Source: Kumtagia sp963820075 (GTDB lineage Bacteria; Pseudomonadota; Alphaproteobacteria; Rhizobiales; Rhizobiaceae). Taken from it: a DNA stretch of 64,000 nucleotides. A program made the translations under genes and the position numbers. Shown here piece by piece: positions 17,174-26,441 of the stretch (position 1 is its first letter; the number at the start of each line of letters is the position of its first letter). The notes below the pieces were generated by a model. The model ran no database searches. It was given only the letters and a program-made list of their open reading frames with translations, and was not told the DNA's origin. The DNA is taken from NCBI GenBank assembly GCA_963820075.1, contig CAWFYS010000012.1:124001-188000 (forward strand), written 5' to 3'.

Positions 17174-18532
17174 TTGGCAAGGTCCGCGCCACAGCTTGCG
17201 CAGCGAAGGGTGTTGTCCTTCACCATCGTCACTCACTCAAGACCGCCATCCCGGGAGAACGCATGGACACAGGCGACAGGGCCGTCCGCTTTGTTCGAAC
17301 CGTCATCGAAAGCGCTGAAACCGGGTTTTGCGGTCAGGCTTTGGACGGGCGAGCGCATCGGACCTGCGACAGGACCCACACTGATCCTCAATCAGGCGGA
17401 TATTGTCTGGCACGTGCTTCGGCGGCCCAATCTGTCGACGATCGTGGAAATGTGGATGTCCAAGGCGGTCGACGTGGAAGGAGGATCGCTGTTCGATATT
17501 TTCGAACGGAGGGCCGAAGGCAAGCTGAGGGCGAAGCTGAAGACGCTGCCCAAGCTGCAGTTGCTGCGCGACCTGCCCGCGATCCTGTTCGCGGGCAGGC
17601 CGAAGGCGGGCGACACGGACCTTGCCGGCCGCAATCCGTTTGTCAGCGGCTCAAACGCCGAAGCGATACGGCACCACTACGACATCTCGAACGCGTTCTA
17701 CCGGCTCTTCCTCGATGAACGCATGGTCTATAGCTGCGGCTATTTCACCGACTTTTCGAACGGCATCGACCAGGCGCAGGCAGACAAGCTGGAGCATATC
17801 TGCCGCAAGCTGCGGCTCAAGCCGGGCGAGCACCTCCTCGACATTGGCTGCGGCTGGGGCGCGATGCTGATCCATGCGGCCAAGCACCATGGCGTGACCG
17901 GCCATGGCGTATCGCTGTCGGAACGGCAGACCGAACTGGCGCGCGAACGCATTCGCGCCGAAGGACTGGAAGACCGCATCACGATCGAGATCAAATCATA
18001 CGCCGATCTCGAAGGCAGCTTCGACAAGATATGTTCCATCGGCATGTTCGAGCATCTGGGAATCGCCAACCACGCCGCCTATTTCGCAGCCGTGCGCCGG
18101 CTTTTGAAGCCGGACGGCATCTACCTGCATCATGCCATCACCCGGCGCTCGAAGGGCACTTTGCGCAAGACCCTGCGCAAGAACGCGGAACACCGGGCGC
18201 TGATCAAGTACATCTTTCCAGGCGGCGAACTCGACACGATCAGCATGACGCTGGGTGGTCTCGAGGCCCACAGCTTCCTCGTCTACGATGTCGAGAACCT
18301 GCGCGAGCACTACGCCCGCACCTGCCGGCTATGGGCCGAGCGGCTGCAAAGCCGGTTCGCCGAGGCGATAGCGGAGGTCGGCGAGGCCCGTGCCCGGCTC
18401 TGGCTGCTCTATCTCACCGGCTGCGCGATCACCTTCCAGCGCGGATCGACGCAGGTATTCCAGACCGTGGCCGTCAGGCGCGGCCCCGGCCTCTCCATTC
18501 TGCCGCCGACAAGGGCCGATCTCTACCGCTAA
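17174..18532 (+). CDS. Cyclopropane-fatty-acyl-phospholipid synthase family methyltransferase
   Basis: Up to 452 residues. It transfers a methylene from SAM to unsaturated acyl chains of membrane lipids, or belongs to a close relative of that family. The SAM loop is LLDIGCGWGAMLIHAAKHH; the substrate region shows HYDISNAFYRLFLDERMVYS; the C-terminal LTGCAITFQRG carries the family's catalytic-type Cys. No ATG is available near the N-terminus in this frame, so the start (TTG 17174 or GTG near 17210) is uncertain, and the first 40 residues look unlike the family. A frame error there is possible. Repeat copy B begins at its stop codon. Confidence 0.88.
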   Translation: MARSAPQLAQRRVLSFTIVTHSRPPSRENAWTQATGPSALFEPSSKALKPGFAVRLWTGERIGPATGPTLILNQADIVWHVLRRPNLSTIVEMWMSKAVDVEGGSLFDIFERRAEGKLRAKLKTLPKLQLLRDLPAILFAGRPKAGDTDLAGRNPFVSGSNAEAIRHHYDISNAFYRLFLDERMVYSCGYFTDFSNGIDQAQADKLEHICRKLRLKPGEHLLDIGCGWGAMLIHAAKHHGVTGHGVSLSERQTELARERIRAEGLEDRITIEIKSYADLEGSFDKICSIGMFEHLGIANHAAYFAAVRRLLKPDGIYLHHAITRRSKGTLRKTLRKNAEHRALIKYIFPGGELDTISMTLGGLEAHSFLVYDVENLREHYARTCRLWAERLQSRFAEAIAEVGEARARLWLLYLTGCAITFQRGSTQVFQTVAVRRGPGLSILPPTRADLYR

Positions 18533-18628
18533 AACAAACCTCCCGATTTCGGAATCGGGCAGTTTGCTTTAGCTTTTTGTGTCCGCATCGTGCCGAAAAC
18601 CGCTGTCCACTTTTCGGCACGATGCTCT
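18531..18628 (+). repeat. Dispersed intergenic repeat, copy B
   Basis: The first hairpin pairs CAAACCTCCCGATT with AATCGGGCAGTTTG. The second pairs GCATCGTGCCGAAAA with the tail TTTTCGGCACGATGC, enclosing CCGCTGTCCAC. It is the best-preserved copy of the family and lies between the convergent synthase and acs genes. Confidence 0.8.
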
Positions 18629-18680
18629 AAGCAGGATCGCGGCTTCGCGGACCCGCTATCGGCCCTCGCCCGCAGGCTTC

Positions 18681-20636
18681 TCACGCCCGTTTGTTCTGCC
18701 GGTTGGCGATAAGATCCTCGACCACGGCCGGATCGGCCAGCGTCGAAATGTCGCCAAGCGCGCCGAAATCGTCCTCGGCTATCTTGCGCAGGATGCGGCG
18801 CATGATCTTGCCGGAGCGCGTCTTCGGAAGTCCGGGTGCGAATTGCAGCTTGTCGGGCGAGGCGATTGCGCCAATCTCCTTGCGCACATGCGCGACCAGT
18901 TCCTTGCGCAAATCCTCCGATCCCTGCTGGCCATCCATCAACGTTACATAACAATAGATGCCCTGGCCCTTGAGATCGTGCGGATAGCCGACGACGGCGG
19001 CTTCGGACACTTTCGAATGACTTACCAGGGCCGATTCCACCTCCGCCGTGCCCATGCGATGGCCGGATACGTTGATCACGTCGTCGACACGGCCCGTGAT
19101 CCAGTAGTAGTCGTCCTTGTCGCGGCGGCAGCCGTCGCCGGTGAAATACTTGCCCTTGTAGGTCGAAAAATAGGTCTGGATAAAGCGTTCGTGGTCGCCA
19201 TAGACGGTGCGCATCTGGCCGGGCCAGGAATCGACGATGCAGAGATTGCCGTCCGTCGCGCCTTCCAGCACCTTGCCGTCATTGTCGACCAATTGCGGCT
19301 GCACGCCGAAGAACGGGTGTGTCGCGGAACCCGGCTTCAGATTGGTGGCGCCCGGCAGCGGCGAAATCAGGATGCCGCCGGTTTCGGTCTGCCACCAGGT
19401 GTCGACGATCGGGCACCGCTTTTCGCCGACGACGTTGAAATACCACTCCCAGGCTTCCGGATTTATCGGCTCGCCGACCGAGCCGAGCACGCGCAGCGAC
19501 TTGCGCGAGGTCTTGGTCACGTTCTGATCGCCCGTGCCCATCAGCGCGCGGATCGCCGTCGGCGCGGTGTAGAAAATATTGACCTGATGCTTGTCGATCA
19601 CGTCCCAGAAGCGCGAGGCCGACGGGTAGTTGGGCACGCCCTCGAACATCAGCGTGGTGGCGCCGTTGGCGAGCGGGCCGTAGACGATATAGCTGTGGCC
19701 GGTGACCCAGCCGACATCGGCGGTGCACCAGTAGACGTCGCCGTCATGGTAGTCGAACACATATTGGTGGGTCATCGAGGCAAAGACGAGATAGCCGCCG
19801 GTCGTGTGCAGAACGCCCTTCGGCTTGCCGGTCGAGCCGGAGGTGTAGAGGATGAAGAGCGGATGCTCGGCCTTTATCTTCTCCGGCTTGCACTCGGCCG
19901 GCACCGAGGCGACCTCGTCGTGATACCAGTGGTCGCGGCCGTTCGCCCAGCCGACCTTGCCGCCGGTGCGGCGCACGACCAGCACCGTCTTCACGGTCAC
20001 GTAGTTCCTCGCGGCGATGTCGATCGCCTTGTCGGTGTTCTCCTTGAGCGGGACCGTCCTGCCGCCCCGCAGGCCCTCGTCGGTGGTGATCACGAAAGTC
20101 GATTCCGCGTCGACGATGCGGCCGGCGAGTGAATCCGGCGAGAAGCCGCCGAAAACGATCGAGTGGATCGCGCCGATACGGGTGCAGGCAAGCATCGCAT
20201 AGGCTGCCTCCGGTATCATCGGCATGTAGATGGTAACGCGGTCGCCCTTCTTGACACCGTGCTTCTTCATCACGTTCGCCAGGCGGCAGACGTGGCCATA
20301 AAGCTCTTTGTAGGTGATTTTCTTGTCGTCGTAAGGGTTGTCGCCTTCCCAGATGATCGCGACCTGGTCGCCGCGCTTCTTCAGGTGCCGGTCGATGCAA
20401 TTATAGGACACGTTCAACTGGCCGTCCTCGAACCACTTGATCGCCACCTTGCCGGTGAAGGACGTGTTCTTGACCTTGGTATATGGCTTGAACCAGTCGA
20501 GGCGCTTTCCGTGCTCGCCCCAGAAGGCGTCCGGGTCCTTCACGCTTTGCTCGTACCATTTCCGATAGGTGGCGCTGTCGATCAAAGCGCGTTTTTTCCA
20601 GGTGGCCTGGATTTTATGAACGTGTACGTCGGACAT
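18681..20636 (-). CDS. acs: Acetyl-CoA synthetase
   Basis: A 651-residue AMP-forming acetate:CoA ligase. ANL-family motifs in order: the P-loop-like FILYTSGSTGKPKGV, the WWQTETGG core, the YFTGDGCRRDKDDYYWITGR hinge region, and the C-terminal TRSGKIMRRILRK with the catalytic Lys that is regulated by acetylation in the family. The ATG at 20636 (MSDVHVHKIQATWKKRALID) has GGAGGGAAG upstream and matches the family N-terminus. It converges on the cyclopropane synthase gene. Confidence 0.97.
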   Translation of the reverse strand: MSDVHVHKIQATWKKRALIDSATYRKWYEQSVKDPDAFWGEHGKRLDWFKPYTKVKNTSFTGKVAIKWFEDGQLNVSYNCIDRHLKKRGDQVAIIWEGDNPYDDKKITYKELYGHVCRLANVMKKHGVKKGDRVTIYMPMIPEAAYAMLACTRIGAIHSIVFGGFSPDSLAGRIVDAESTFVITTDEGLRGGRTVPLKENTDKAIDIAARNYVTVKTVLVVRRTGGKVGWANGRDHWYHDEVASVPAECKPEKIKAEHPLFILYTSGSTGKPKGVLHTTGGYLVFASMTHQYVFDYHDGDVYWCTADVGWVTGHSYIVYGPLANGATTLMFEGVPNYPSASRFWDVIDKHQVNIFYTAPTAIRALMGTGDQNVTKTSRKSLRVLGSVGEPINPEAWEWYFNVVGEKRCPIVDTWWQTETGGILISPLPGATNLKPGSATHPFFGVQPQLVDNDGKVLEGATDGNLCIVDSWPGQMRTVYGDHERFIQTYFSTYKGKYFTGDGCRRDKDDYYWITGRVDDVINVSGHRMGTAEVESALVSHSKVSEAAVVGYPHDLKGQGIYCYVTLMDGQQGSEDLRKELVAHVRKEIGAIASPDKLQFAPGLPKTRSGKIMRRILRKIAEDDFGALGDISTLADPAVVEDLIANRQNKRA

Positions 20637-20960
20637 GAACTTCCCTCCCTTGCGACCCGCCCACTGCGTCCCGCTGCGGGTTCGCGGCTCCCGGCCGATG
20701 TGGCCGATCGAATTCGCGCGCATTATTATCAATTCGCTGGAAACGACAACATTAGACGTTCGGTGCGCGCGGCGGGATGCCGCATCGTCAACCGGAATAT
20801 CGGGCGGCGCGCTGTCAGCAGTCGCCGGATGCGGCTGCTAAGTTGCTGTTATTCATAACGTAACTGTGACAGCTGGGTAAGAGCCTAAATCGCCACGTAA
20901 CTCTTGCATTGCACAATTTTTGTGGGACGATTGTTCCAGGCGCTCTGACAGAGGACTGCC
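20637..20960. other. Intergenic region between the divergent acs and usg genes
   Basis: A 324-base gap that must hold both promoters. An A+T-rich core lies around 20720-20755 and 20850-20935. No exact promoter pair or operator was recognised. Confidence 0.3.
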
Positions 20961-21233
20961 ATGCAAACGAAAACCGATATGGAGCTCATGCTCCAGGGTT
21001 ACGGGCTGACCACCGCCAAGATACTTTACCATTATCCGGACCACCCTCACCTTCTGCAGACATTCGTCTGGCAGGACTACGACCTGGCGCCACGCTTTCC
21101 GGTACTTTGCAGATTCCTCGAATTCTGGAAGGAAAAACTTGAAGGGCCGCTGCATTCGGTCGCCTACACGCACCGGCGGCTGATTGCGCCGAACGAGTGG
21201 CGCAATGTGAACGGCGAATTCGTGATGCACTGA
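20961..21233 (+). CDS. usg: Usg family protein
   Basis: A 90-residue cytoplasmic protein matching the alphaproteobacterial Usg family throughout: LQGYGLTTAKILYHYPDHP, LLQTFVWQDYDLAPRFPVL, and a C-terminal NEWRNVNGEFVMH. The family was first noticed next to tryptophan genes; its function is unknown. Here it stands alone. The ATG follows AGAGGACTGCC. Confidence 0.9.
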   Translation: MQTKTDMELMLQGYGLTTAKILYHYPDHPHLLQTFVWQDYDLAPRFPVLCRFLEFWKEKLEGPLHSVAYTHRRLIAPNEWRNVNGEFVMH

Positions 21234-21497
21234 CCAACGCGCATCCGGCGGCAGGGTGATTGTCCTCGGCGCCCCGGTGTGCATTGTTTGACGTTTTCCC
21301 GATCAGGATAATCTCTCACAAAGAGGATGATTTGCCATAAAGAATTGATCGATCTCGCTGCTCGACCTAAGAGTTGACGGCTTAGCGTAGTCGGCAATTA
21401 ATCACAAGACTTTGCCTTGCATAGCGGGATTTTATAAACGACTATCACCGTTCAGTCATTTGGTTTTGTTTCGGCCGAAGAAATTCCCGGAGGAAAC

Positions 21498-22628
21498 ATG
21501 TCCGATCCGCAAGTTGAGTGGGTACTGATCTTCTCCGATGGCACGGGGCAGCGCGGCGTTCGTGACGATGACGTCGGCAACCTCGACAGCAAGGAGATCA
21601 AGAATACGAATGTCTTTCAAATGTACTCGGCGGTCGATGGCAAGCCGGGTTTCAAGGCATTTTACGATGCGGGACTTGGTGCGCCGGAGGACGGAAGGTG
21701 GGGGTGGACCCGCACCTTTCGCAATTTGTGGAGCAAGGCAACGGGATGGGGCATCACCGCCAACATCGTCGATTGCTATGAGGCGCTGATGATCGAATGG
21801 AAGCCCGGCGCGAAGATCGGGTTTTTCGGGTTCAGCCGCGGCGCCTACACCGTCCGCTGTCTCGGCGGCGTGCTGGGAACCTGCGGCATCGCAACGACCG
21901 ACAATGGGGCGCCGATCTCCAGGGAAAAGGAAGGGGCGGCCGCCACGCGACGCCGCGCCATCGCTGACGAGGCGGTCGCCGCCTACAAGATCCAGGAAAA
22001 GGCCGAGCGGCAGAAAGCCGGTGCCGCCTTTGCCGCGAAATATGGCGCCGCGCCCGTCATGCCGAACGTCATCGGGGTATTCGATACTGTCAAGGCGCTC
22101 GGACTGCCGGGGGTCGCCAACATGGTCAACCCGTACCGGCATGAGTTTCACAGCACGGAATTGTCGATCCGCGTGCCGGTCGGGTTGCATGCCCTGTCTA
22201 TCGACGAGAACCGCCGGGAATTCGCGCCGGTGCTTTGGGACGACCTTGCCGCCGAGGACAAGGCATCCGGCCAGATCATCGAGCAATGCTGGTTTCCCGG
22301 CGTGCATTCCGATGTCGGCGGCGGCTATGACGACGACGACTCGCTGGCAAATCTGAGCCTCGGCTGGATGCTGGAGCGGCTGCGCGAACTCGCCGGCCTG
22401 CATTTGCCCATCGTCATCGATCTCGACGGAAAAATACTCGGCACACAGCATGACGAGCGCACCGGGCTCGGCAGATTCTGGCTGCCGGGAGAACGCTCGA
22501 TCAAGGGTCAGACAGTCGATCTCGAAGCGCTTTGCGGCGGGATCGAAAAGCGCTTCACGGACTATCAGCCGTCCTATCGCCCGAAGCCGCTGGCTCGGCA
22601 TCCGCGCGTCGAGCAATACTATCGGTAG
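21498..22628 (+). CDS. DUF2235 alpha/beta-hydrolase-like protein
   Basis: A 376-residue protein with the DUF2235 layout: N-terminal LIFSDGTGQRG (family FxDGT), the nucleophile elbow GFSRGAYTVR at residues 111-120 with Ser113, GVFDTVKALG supplying the acidic residue, and the late His motif FPGVHSDVGGGY. The family includes Tle1-type phospholipase effectors of type VI secretion, but no T6SS, VgrG, PAAR or immunity gene is nearby, so a housekeeping or orphan lipase role is as likely. GGAGG precedes the ATG. The upstream 264 bases are A+T-rich and probably hold its promoter. Confidence 0.85.
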   Translation: MSDPQVEWVLIFSDGTGQRGVRDDDVGNLDSKEIKNTNVFQMYSAVDGKPGFKAFYDAGLGAPEDGRWGWTRTFRNLWSKATGWGITANIVDCYEALMIEWKPGAKIGFFGFSRGAYTVRCLGGVLGTCGIATTDNGAPISREKEGAAATRRRAIADEAVAAYKIQEKAERQKAGAAFAAKYGAAPVMPNVIGVFDTVKALGLPGVANMVNPYRHEFHSTELSIRVPVGLHALSIDENRREFAPVLWDDLAAEDKASGQIIEQCWFPGVHSDVGGGYDDDDSLANLSLGWMLERLRELAGLHLPIVIDLDGKILGTQHDERTGLGRFWLPGERSIKGQTVDLEALCGGIEKRFTDYQPSYRPKPLARHPRVEQYYR

Positions 22629-22636
22629 AAGCCACC

Positions 22637-23059
22637 GTGCCAGGCGAGACGAACCTCACCACGCTTCTGGCTGGAATGCGGCCGGCGCTCAAGCCCGGCA
22701 TCTTCGTGTTCTCGACGCTGCCGGACGGTCGCCCTTTCCCGGCCGGCATAGACCCGGTGATGGTCTTTCGCGAGGCGGAAGGCCGCACGCTGATTGCGCG
22801 TGAAGATGCCGCACGCGCCGCCGGTCTCGCGGCCGCGTTCCGCTGCCGGATGATCACGCTGGAAGTCCATTCCTCGCTGGAGGCGGTCGGCTTCCTCGCC
22901 GCCGTCACCACGCGCCTTGCCGCGGCCGGCATCGGCGTGAACCCGGTGTCCGCCTGCTTCCACGACCACCTTTTCGTGCCCGTGGAGCGGGCCGAGGAAG
23001 CTGTCGCGATATTGCGGGCGATGGCGGCGGAGAACGCCGCCGCCATAGCTTGTTCGTGA
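22637..23059 (+). CDS. ACT domain protein (DUF2241 type)
   Basis: A 140-residue protein starting at GTG 22637 (MPGETNLTTLLAGMRPALKP). The first half is the DUF2241/ACT_3-type region (GIFVFSTLPDGRPFPAGIDP). The second half is an ACT-like fold (ITLEVHSSLEAVGFLAAVTT, then FHDHLFVPVERAEEAV). ACT domains bind amino acids or other small ligands; the ligand is unknown. It starts 8 bases after the DUF2235 stop, so the two are probably co-transcribed. Confidence 0.85.
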   Translation: MPGETNLTTLLAGMRPALKPGIFVFSTLPDGRPFPAGIDPVMVFREAEGRTLIAREDAARAAGLAAAFRCRMITLEVHSSLEAVGFLAAVTTRLAAAGIGVNPVSACFHDHLFVPVERAEEAVAILRAMAAENAAAIACS

Positions 23060-23202
23060 CCGAAGGCCGGGCGGGCCGACCTACCCTCGTGAGAATGATA
23101 CGCGCGGCCAAACTTCGACGGTTCGTGCCGCGGACTTGGCCAGCGCACGCTCCATCGCACCAGACAGTCAACCTTCACGGCGTGGTCCAAACGGGCCGGC
23201 GT

Positions 23203-23288
23203 CAAACTGGCCGCCCGAAACCGGGCGGATTGCTTTGCTTGCGCATCGCTATTGCCGAAACCGAGATCCACTTTCGGCGCGATGCTTC
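23203..23288 (+). repeat. Dispersed intergenic repeat, copy C
   Basis: A degenerate copy. The first hairpin is GCCGCCCG-AAAC-CGGGCGGA between TCAAACTG and TTGCTTTGC. The second half runs GCATCGCTATTGCCGAAACC and ends CACTTTCGGCGCGATGCTTC. It abuts the 3' end of asd. Confidence 0.6.
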
Positions 23289-24321
23289 AAGCCGCCTTCT
23301 GCTTCGGCTGGATAAGGCCGCGCGCGACCAGCAGTTCGGCGATCTGGATGGCGTTGAGGGCGGCGCCCTTGCGCAGATTGTCGGAGACGATCCACATCGA
23401 AAGGCCGTTGTCGACGGTCTGATCCTCGCGGATGCGGCTGATGAAAGTCGCGTCCTCGCCGGCCAATTCGAGCGGCGTGACATAGCCGCCGTTCTCGTGC
23501 TTGTCGATGACCAGGCAGCCCGGCGCATCGCGCAGGATGTCGCGCGCCTCGTCGGCGGTGATCGGCTTCTCGAACTCGATGTTGACGGCCTCGGAGTGGC
23601 CGATGAACACCGGCACGCGCACGCATGTCGCGGTCAGCTTGATCTTCGGGTCGAGCATCTTCTTGGTCTCGGCGACCATCTTCCACTCTTCCTTGGTCGA
23701 GCCGTCCTCCATGAAGACGTCGATGTGCGGAATGACGTTGAAGGCGATGCGCTTGGTGAACTTCTTGGCTTCGACCGGATCGGCGACGAACACCGCGCGG
23801 GTCTGCTGGAACAGTTCGTCCATGCCCTCCTTGCCGGCGCCCGACACCGACTGATAGGTCGCGACAACCACGCGCTTGATCGTGGCGGCGTCGTGCAGCG
23901 GCTTCAGCGCGACGACAAGCTGCGCCGTCGAGCAGTTGGGATTGGCGATGATGTTCCTGCGTGTGAAGCCGTCTATGGCATCCGGGTTCACTTCCGGCAC
24001 GATCAGCGGCACGTCCTGGTCGTAGCGCCAGGCGGAGGAATTATCGATGACGACGCACCCCTGCTTGCCGATCTTCGGCGACCATTCCTTGGAAATATTG
24101 CCGCCCGCCGACATCAGGCAGATATCGGTGTCGGAAAAATCGTAGCCGTCCAGCGCCTTGACCCTCAGGGTCCGGTCGCCGAACGACACTTCGGTGCCGA
24201 CCGACCGGCGCGAGGCAAGCGCCACGACCTCGCTGACTGGAAAGCCGCGCTCCTCCAGAATGTTCAGCATCTCGCGGCCCACATTTCCCGTGGCGCCGAC
24301 AACCGCTACCTTGAATACCAT
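23287..24321 (-). CDS. asd: Aspartate-semialdehyde dehydrogenase
   Basis: A 344-residue NADPH enzyme of the aspartate pathway to lysine, diaminopimelate, threonine and methionine. The N-terminal Rossmann motif is VAVVGATGNVGREML; the catalytic nucleophile is Cys130 in NPNCSTAQ; SVSGAGKEGMDEL and the active-site His region TCVRVPVFIGHSEAV follow. The ATG at 24321 matches the family start. It stands alone on the minus strand; its terminator is probably provided by repeat copy C. Confidence 0.97.
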   Translation of the reverse strand: MVFKVAVVGATGNVGREMLNILEERGFPVSEVVALASRRSVGTEVSFGDRTLRVKALDGYDFSDTDICLMSAGGNISKEWSPKIGKQGCVVIDNSSAWRYDQDVPLIVPEVNPDAIDGFTRRNIIANPNCSTAQLVVALKPLHDAATIKRVVVATYQSVSGAGKEGMDELFQQTRAVFVADPVEAKKFTKRIAFNVIPHIDVFMEDGSTKEEWKMVAETKKMLDPKIKLTATCVRVPVFIGHSEAVNIEFEKPITADEARDILRDAPGCLVIDKHENGGYVTPLELAGEDATFISRIREDQTVDNGLSMWIVSDNLRKGAALNAIQIAELLVARGLIQPKQKAA

Positions 24322-24684
24322 CTTGCTTGCTCCTGTCCCCACCGCTCGGCTTGGAGAAAACCCGCTGGCCGGCGCGGGCCTCGTTCCCGGCCGGACCCGG
24401 GTGAGGGCGAGTTGGCCAGGGAAAATCAGACCGTTTTGGTGGCGGTCGTTTTGGCCGTGTTTTTGGTCGAAGATATGGACGCGCGCCGGCTCCCGGCGCC
24501 ATGGCCAGCAAACTCGACCGCAATGAGCGCCATCAAAAGGCCGCGCATGATCCACCTTCGATACGGATTCCGGCTGTCCGGACCGTTGGCTGTTCGCCCG
24601 CACGTGCTTTTACCGGCTTCGCGACAAGAGTCAATCGGCTGGCCGGAACCGCATCGGAACCGAATTTGGCAATATGCCAACGGC
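24322..24684. other. Intergenic region upstream of asd
   Basis: No convincing gene is seen on either strand. It must contain the asd promoter. A G/T-rich segment at about 24430-24470 has a loose internal repeat (CCGTTTTGGTGGCGGTCGTT). Confidence 0.3.
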
Positions 24685-24715
24685 GCGAAAGCGGCCAATT
24701 CCGCCGCTTTTTCGC
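24685..24715 (+). terminator. Hairpin terminator with no gene directly upstream
   Basis: GCGAAAGCGGC pairs with GCCGCTTTTTCGC around CAATTCC. On the plus strand it would end a transcript from within the asd-rplU gap. It can also work in the other orientation. Confidence 0.45.
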
Positions 24716-24730
24716 GGGCTTGCCCCGGCA

Positions 24731-24757
24731 TTGACTTGAGGTGGCGGTTCCGCTAAG
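24731..24757 (+). promoter_or_regulatory. Candidate rplU promoter
   Basis: TTGACT at 24731-24736 is a good -35 element. The matching -10 is weak (GCTAAG at 24752-24757 after 15 bases). It lies 130 bases before rplU. Confidence 0.3.
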
Positions 24758-24886
24758 GGACAGCGCATCTCCGGCGCGGGGCGTTCTCCGCGCTGGTTTT
24801 GTTTTGAACAATCAACGACTGACAAAAAGACGGCTAGGTCGCCTCGCGGCGAGCGAAATGCCGAACCGAACAGCGAAAGGCAAGAA

Positions 24887-25315
24887 ATGTTCGCAGTCAT
24901 CAAGACGGGTGGCAAGCAGTATCGCGTTGCCGCCAATGATGTAATCAAGGTCGAAAAACTCGCGGGCGCCGCCGGCGAGGTCATCGAATTCGGCGAGGTC
25001 CTGGCTTTCGGCGAGGGCGACAGCGCGACATTCGGCGCGCCCTTCGTGGAAGGCGCGACCGTGACGGCGGAGGTCATCGAGCAGGGCCGCGCCAAGACGG
25101 TCATCGCCTTCAAGAAGCGCCGCCGGCAGAATTCGCGGCGCAAGCACGGCCATCGCCAGCACGAGACCACCGTGCGGATCACCGAGATCCTGACCGGCGG
25201 CGCCAAGCCGGCGACCACGGTTGCGGCGAAGGCCGAAGCCGATGCTGGGCCAGAAGCCGCCGAAAAGCCGGCCAAGGCACAAAAAACAACTGAAGCGGCA
25301 AGCGAATCCGAGTAA
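24887..25315 (+). CDS. rplU: 50S ribosomal protein L21
   Basis: A 142-residue protein. The canonical L21 domain fills residues 1-103 (MFAVIKTGGKQYRVAANDVI, then KKRRRQNSRRKHGHRQHETT). A Lys/Ala/Glu-rich tail of about 35 residues follows, common in rhizobial L21. First gene of the rplU-rpmA-obgE run. Confidence 0.97.
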   Translation: MFAVIKTGGKQYRVAANDVIKVEKLAGAAGEVIEFGEVLAFGEGDSATFGAPFVEGATVTAEVIEQGRAKTVIAFKKRRRQNSRRKHGHRQHETTVRITEILTGGAKPATTVAAKAEADAGPEAAEKPAKAQKTTEAASESE

Positions 25316-25339
25316 GAACAGGACCGAAGGAGAACAACC

Positions 25340-25609
<270 letters not shown>

Positions 25610-25677
25610 CCGGTTCCGCACCAAAACACCGGCGACCCATCTCGGGTAGCTGGTGTCTGGCAGAGCCAGAAAGATCA

Positions 25678-25707
25678 GGGGAGATGGGTCGCCATCTCCC
25701 CTTTTTC
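25678..25707 (+). terminator. Terminator after rpmA
   Basis: GGGGAGATGG and CCATCTCCCC pair perfectly over a 4-base loop and are followed by TTTTTCTT. It separates rplU-rpmA from the acetyltransferase and obgE genes, or attenuates transcription into them. Confidence 0.85.
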
Positions 25708-25724
25708 TTGCCTGGAGGACTGCC

Positions 25725-26312
25725 ATGGTCGTCGAAAAGGAAGACAGCGAGGACGAGAGCTTCGCGATAGACCGCTCGATCCTGACCACGGATCGGCTCG
25801 TTCTGAGGCGCCCGCGCGAGGCGGATATTCCTGCCCTCGTAGCGCTCGCCGACAATCGCCATGTCGCGGATATGCTTGCGCGCATGCCGCATCCTTACGG
25901 TTTGGGCGAGGCCCGCTCCTTCCTCGCAATGGCAGGGAGCGGCCGCGCCGGCGCGGTCTACGCGCTGACGCTGGCGTCCAGCGGCAACTTCGTCGGCTGC
26001 GCCGGCCTGCACGCCACGGATCGCGGGCTGGAGCTCGGCTACTGGATCGGCGAGCCGTACTGGAAGAAGGGCTTTGCCACCGAGGCGGCCCATGCGCTGG
26101 TCGACCTCGGCTTCAACGCCACCAGCGTGAATGTGCTGCACGCCTCGTGCCGGGTCATCAACCCGGCGTCGCGGCGCGTCATCCACAAATGCGGCTTCCA
26201 GTATGCCGGCCAGGGCATGATGAACTCGCTGGTCGCCGGCCAGGTGCCGATCGAGCGCTATCGGCTCGACCGCAAGACCTGGGCGAGCCTGAGAAGCTGG
26301 GCCTTGAGTTGA
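25725..26312 (+). CDS. GNAT family N-acetyltransferase
   Basis: A 195-residue RimJ/RimL-like acetyltransferase. It begins with the usual TDRLVLRRPREADIPALVAL, continues with YWIGEPYWKKGFATEAAHAL (acetyl-CoA-binding region) and a NPASRRVIHKCGFQYAG motif typical of the family. The substrate is unknown. The ATG at 25725 has GGAGG 7 bases upstream. It is inserted between rpmA and obgE as in many rhizobia. Confidence 0.92.
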   Translation: MVVEKEDSEDESFAIDRSILTTDRLVLRRPREADIPALVALADNRHVADMLARMPHPYGLGEARSFLAMAGSGRAGAVYALTLASSGNFVGCAGLHATDRGLELGYWIGEPYWKKGFATEAAHALVDLGFNATSVNVLHASCRVINPASRRVIHKCGFQYAGQGMMNSLVAGQVPIERYRLDRKTWASLRSWALS

Positions 26313-26320
26313 CAGGAGGA

Positions 26321-26355
26321 TTCGCCGGAGGCGCGGGAGCGCCGCCTCCGGCGAA
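26321..26355 (+). terminator. Hairpin between the acetyltransferase gene and obgE
   Basis: TTCGCCGGAGGCG pairs with CGCCTCCGGCGAA around GCGGGAGCG-type bases. It has no T-run, so it may be a weak terminator or an mRNA-stabilising hairpin. Confidence 0.5.
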
Positions 26356-26441
26356 CGTCGAATAGAAACAGAGATCCGCGCCGCGCTTTCAAAACCAACG
26401 CTTTGTGATAGATCAGGCGCGGCAAACCACCCGAAGAACCC

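Noticed and set aside
18579..20132. A 517-codon plus-strand open frame opposite acs
   Set aside because: Exact antisense shadow of acetyl-CoA synthetase with no recognisable family.
21498..22628. DUF2235 protein as a proven T6SS effector
   Set aside because: No VgrG, Hcp, PAAR or immunity gene is near; family membership alone is not enough.
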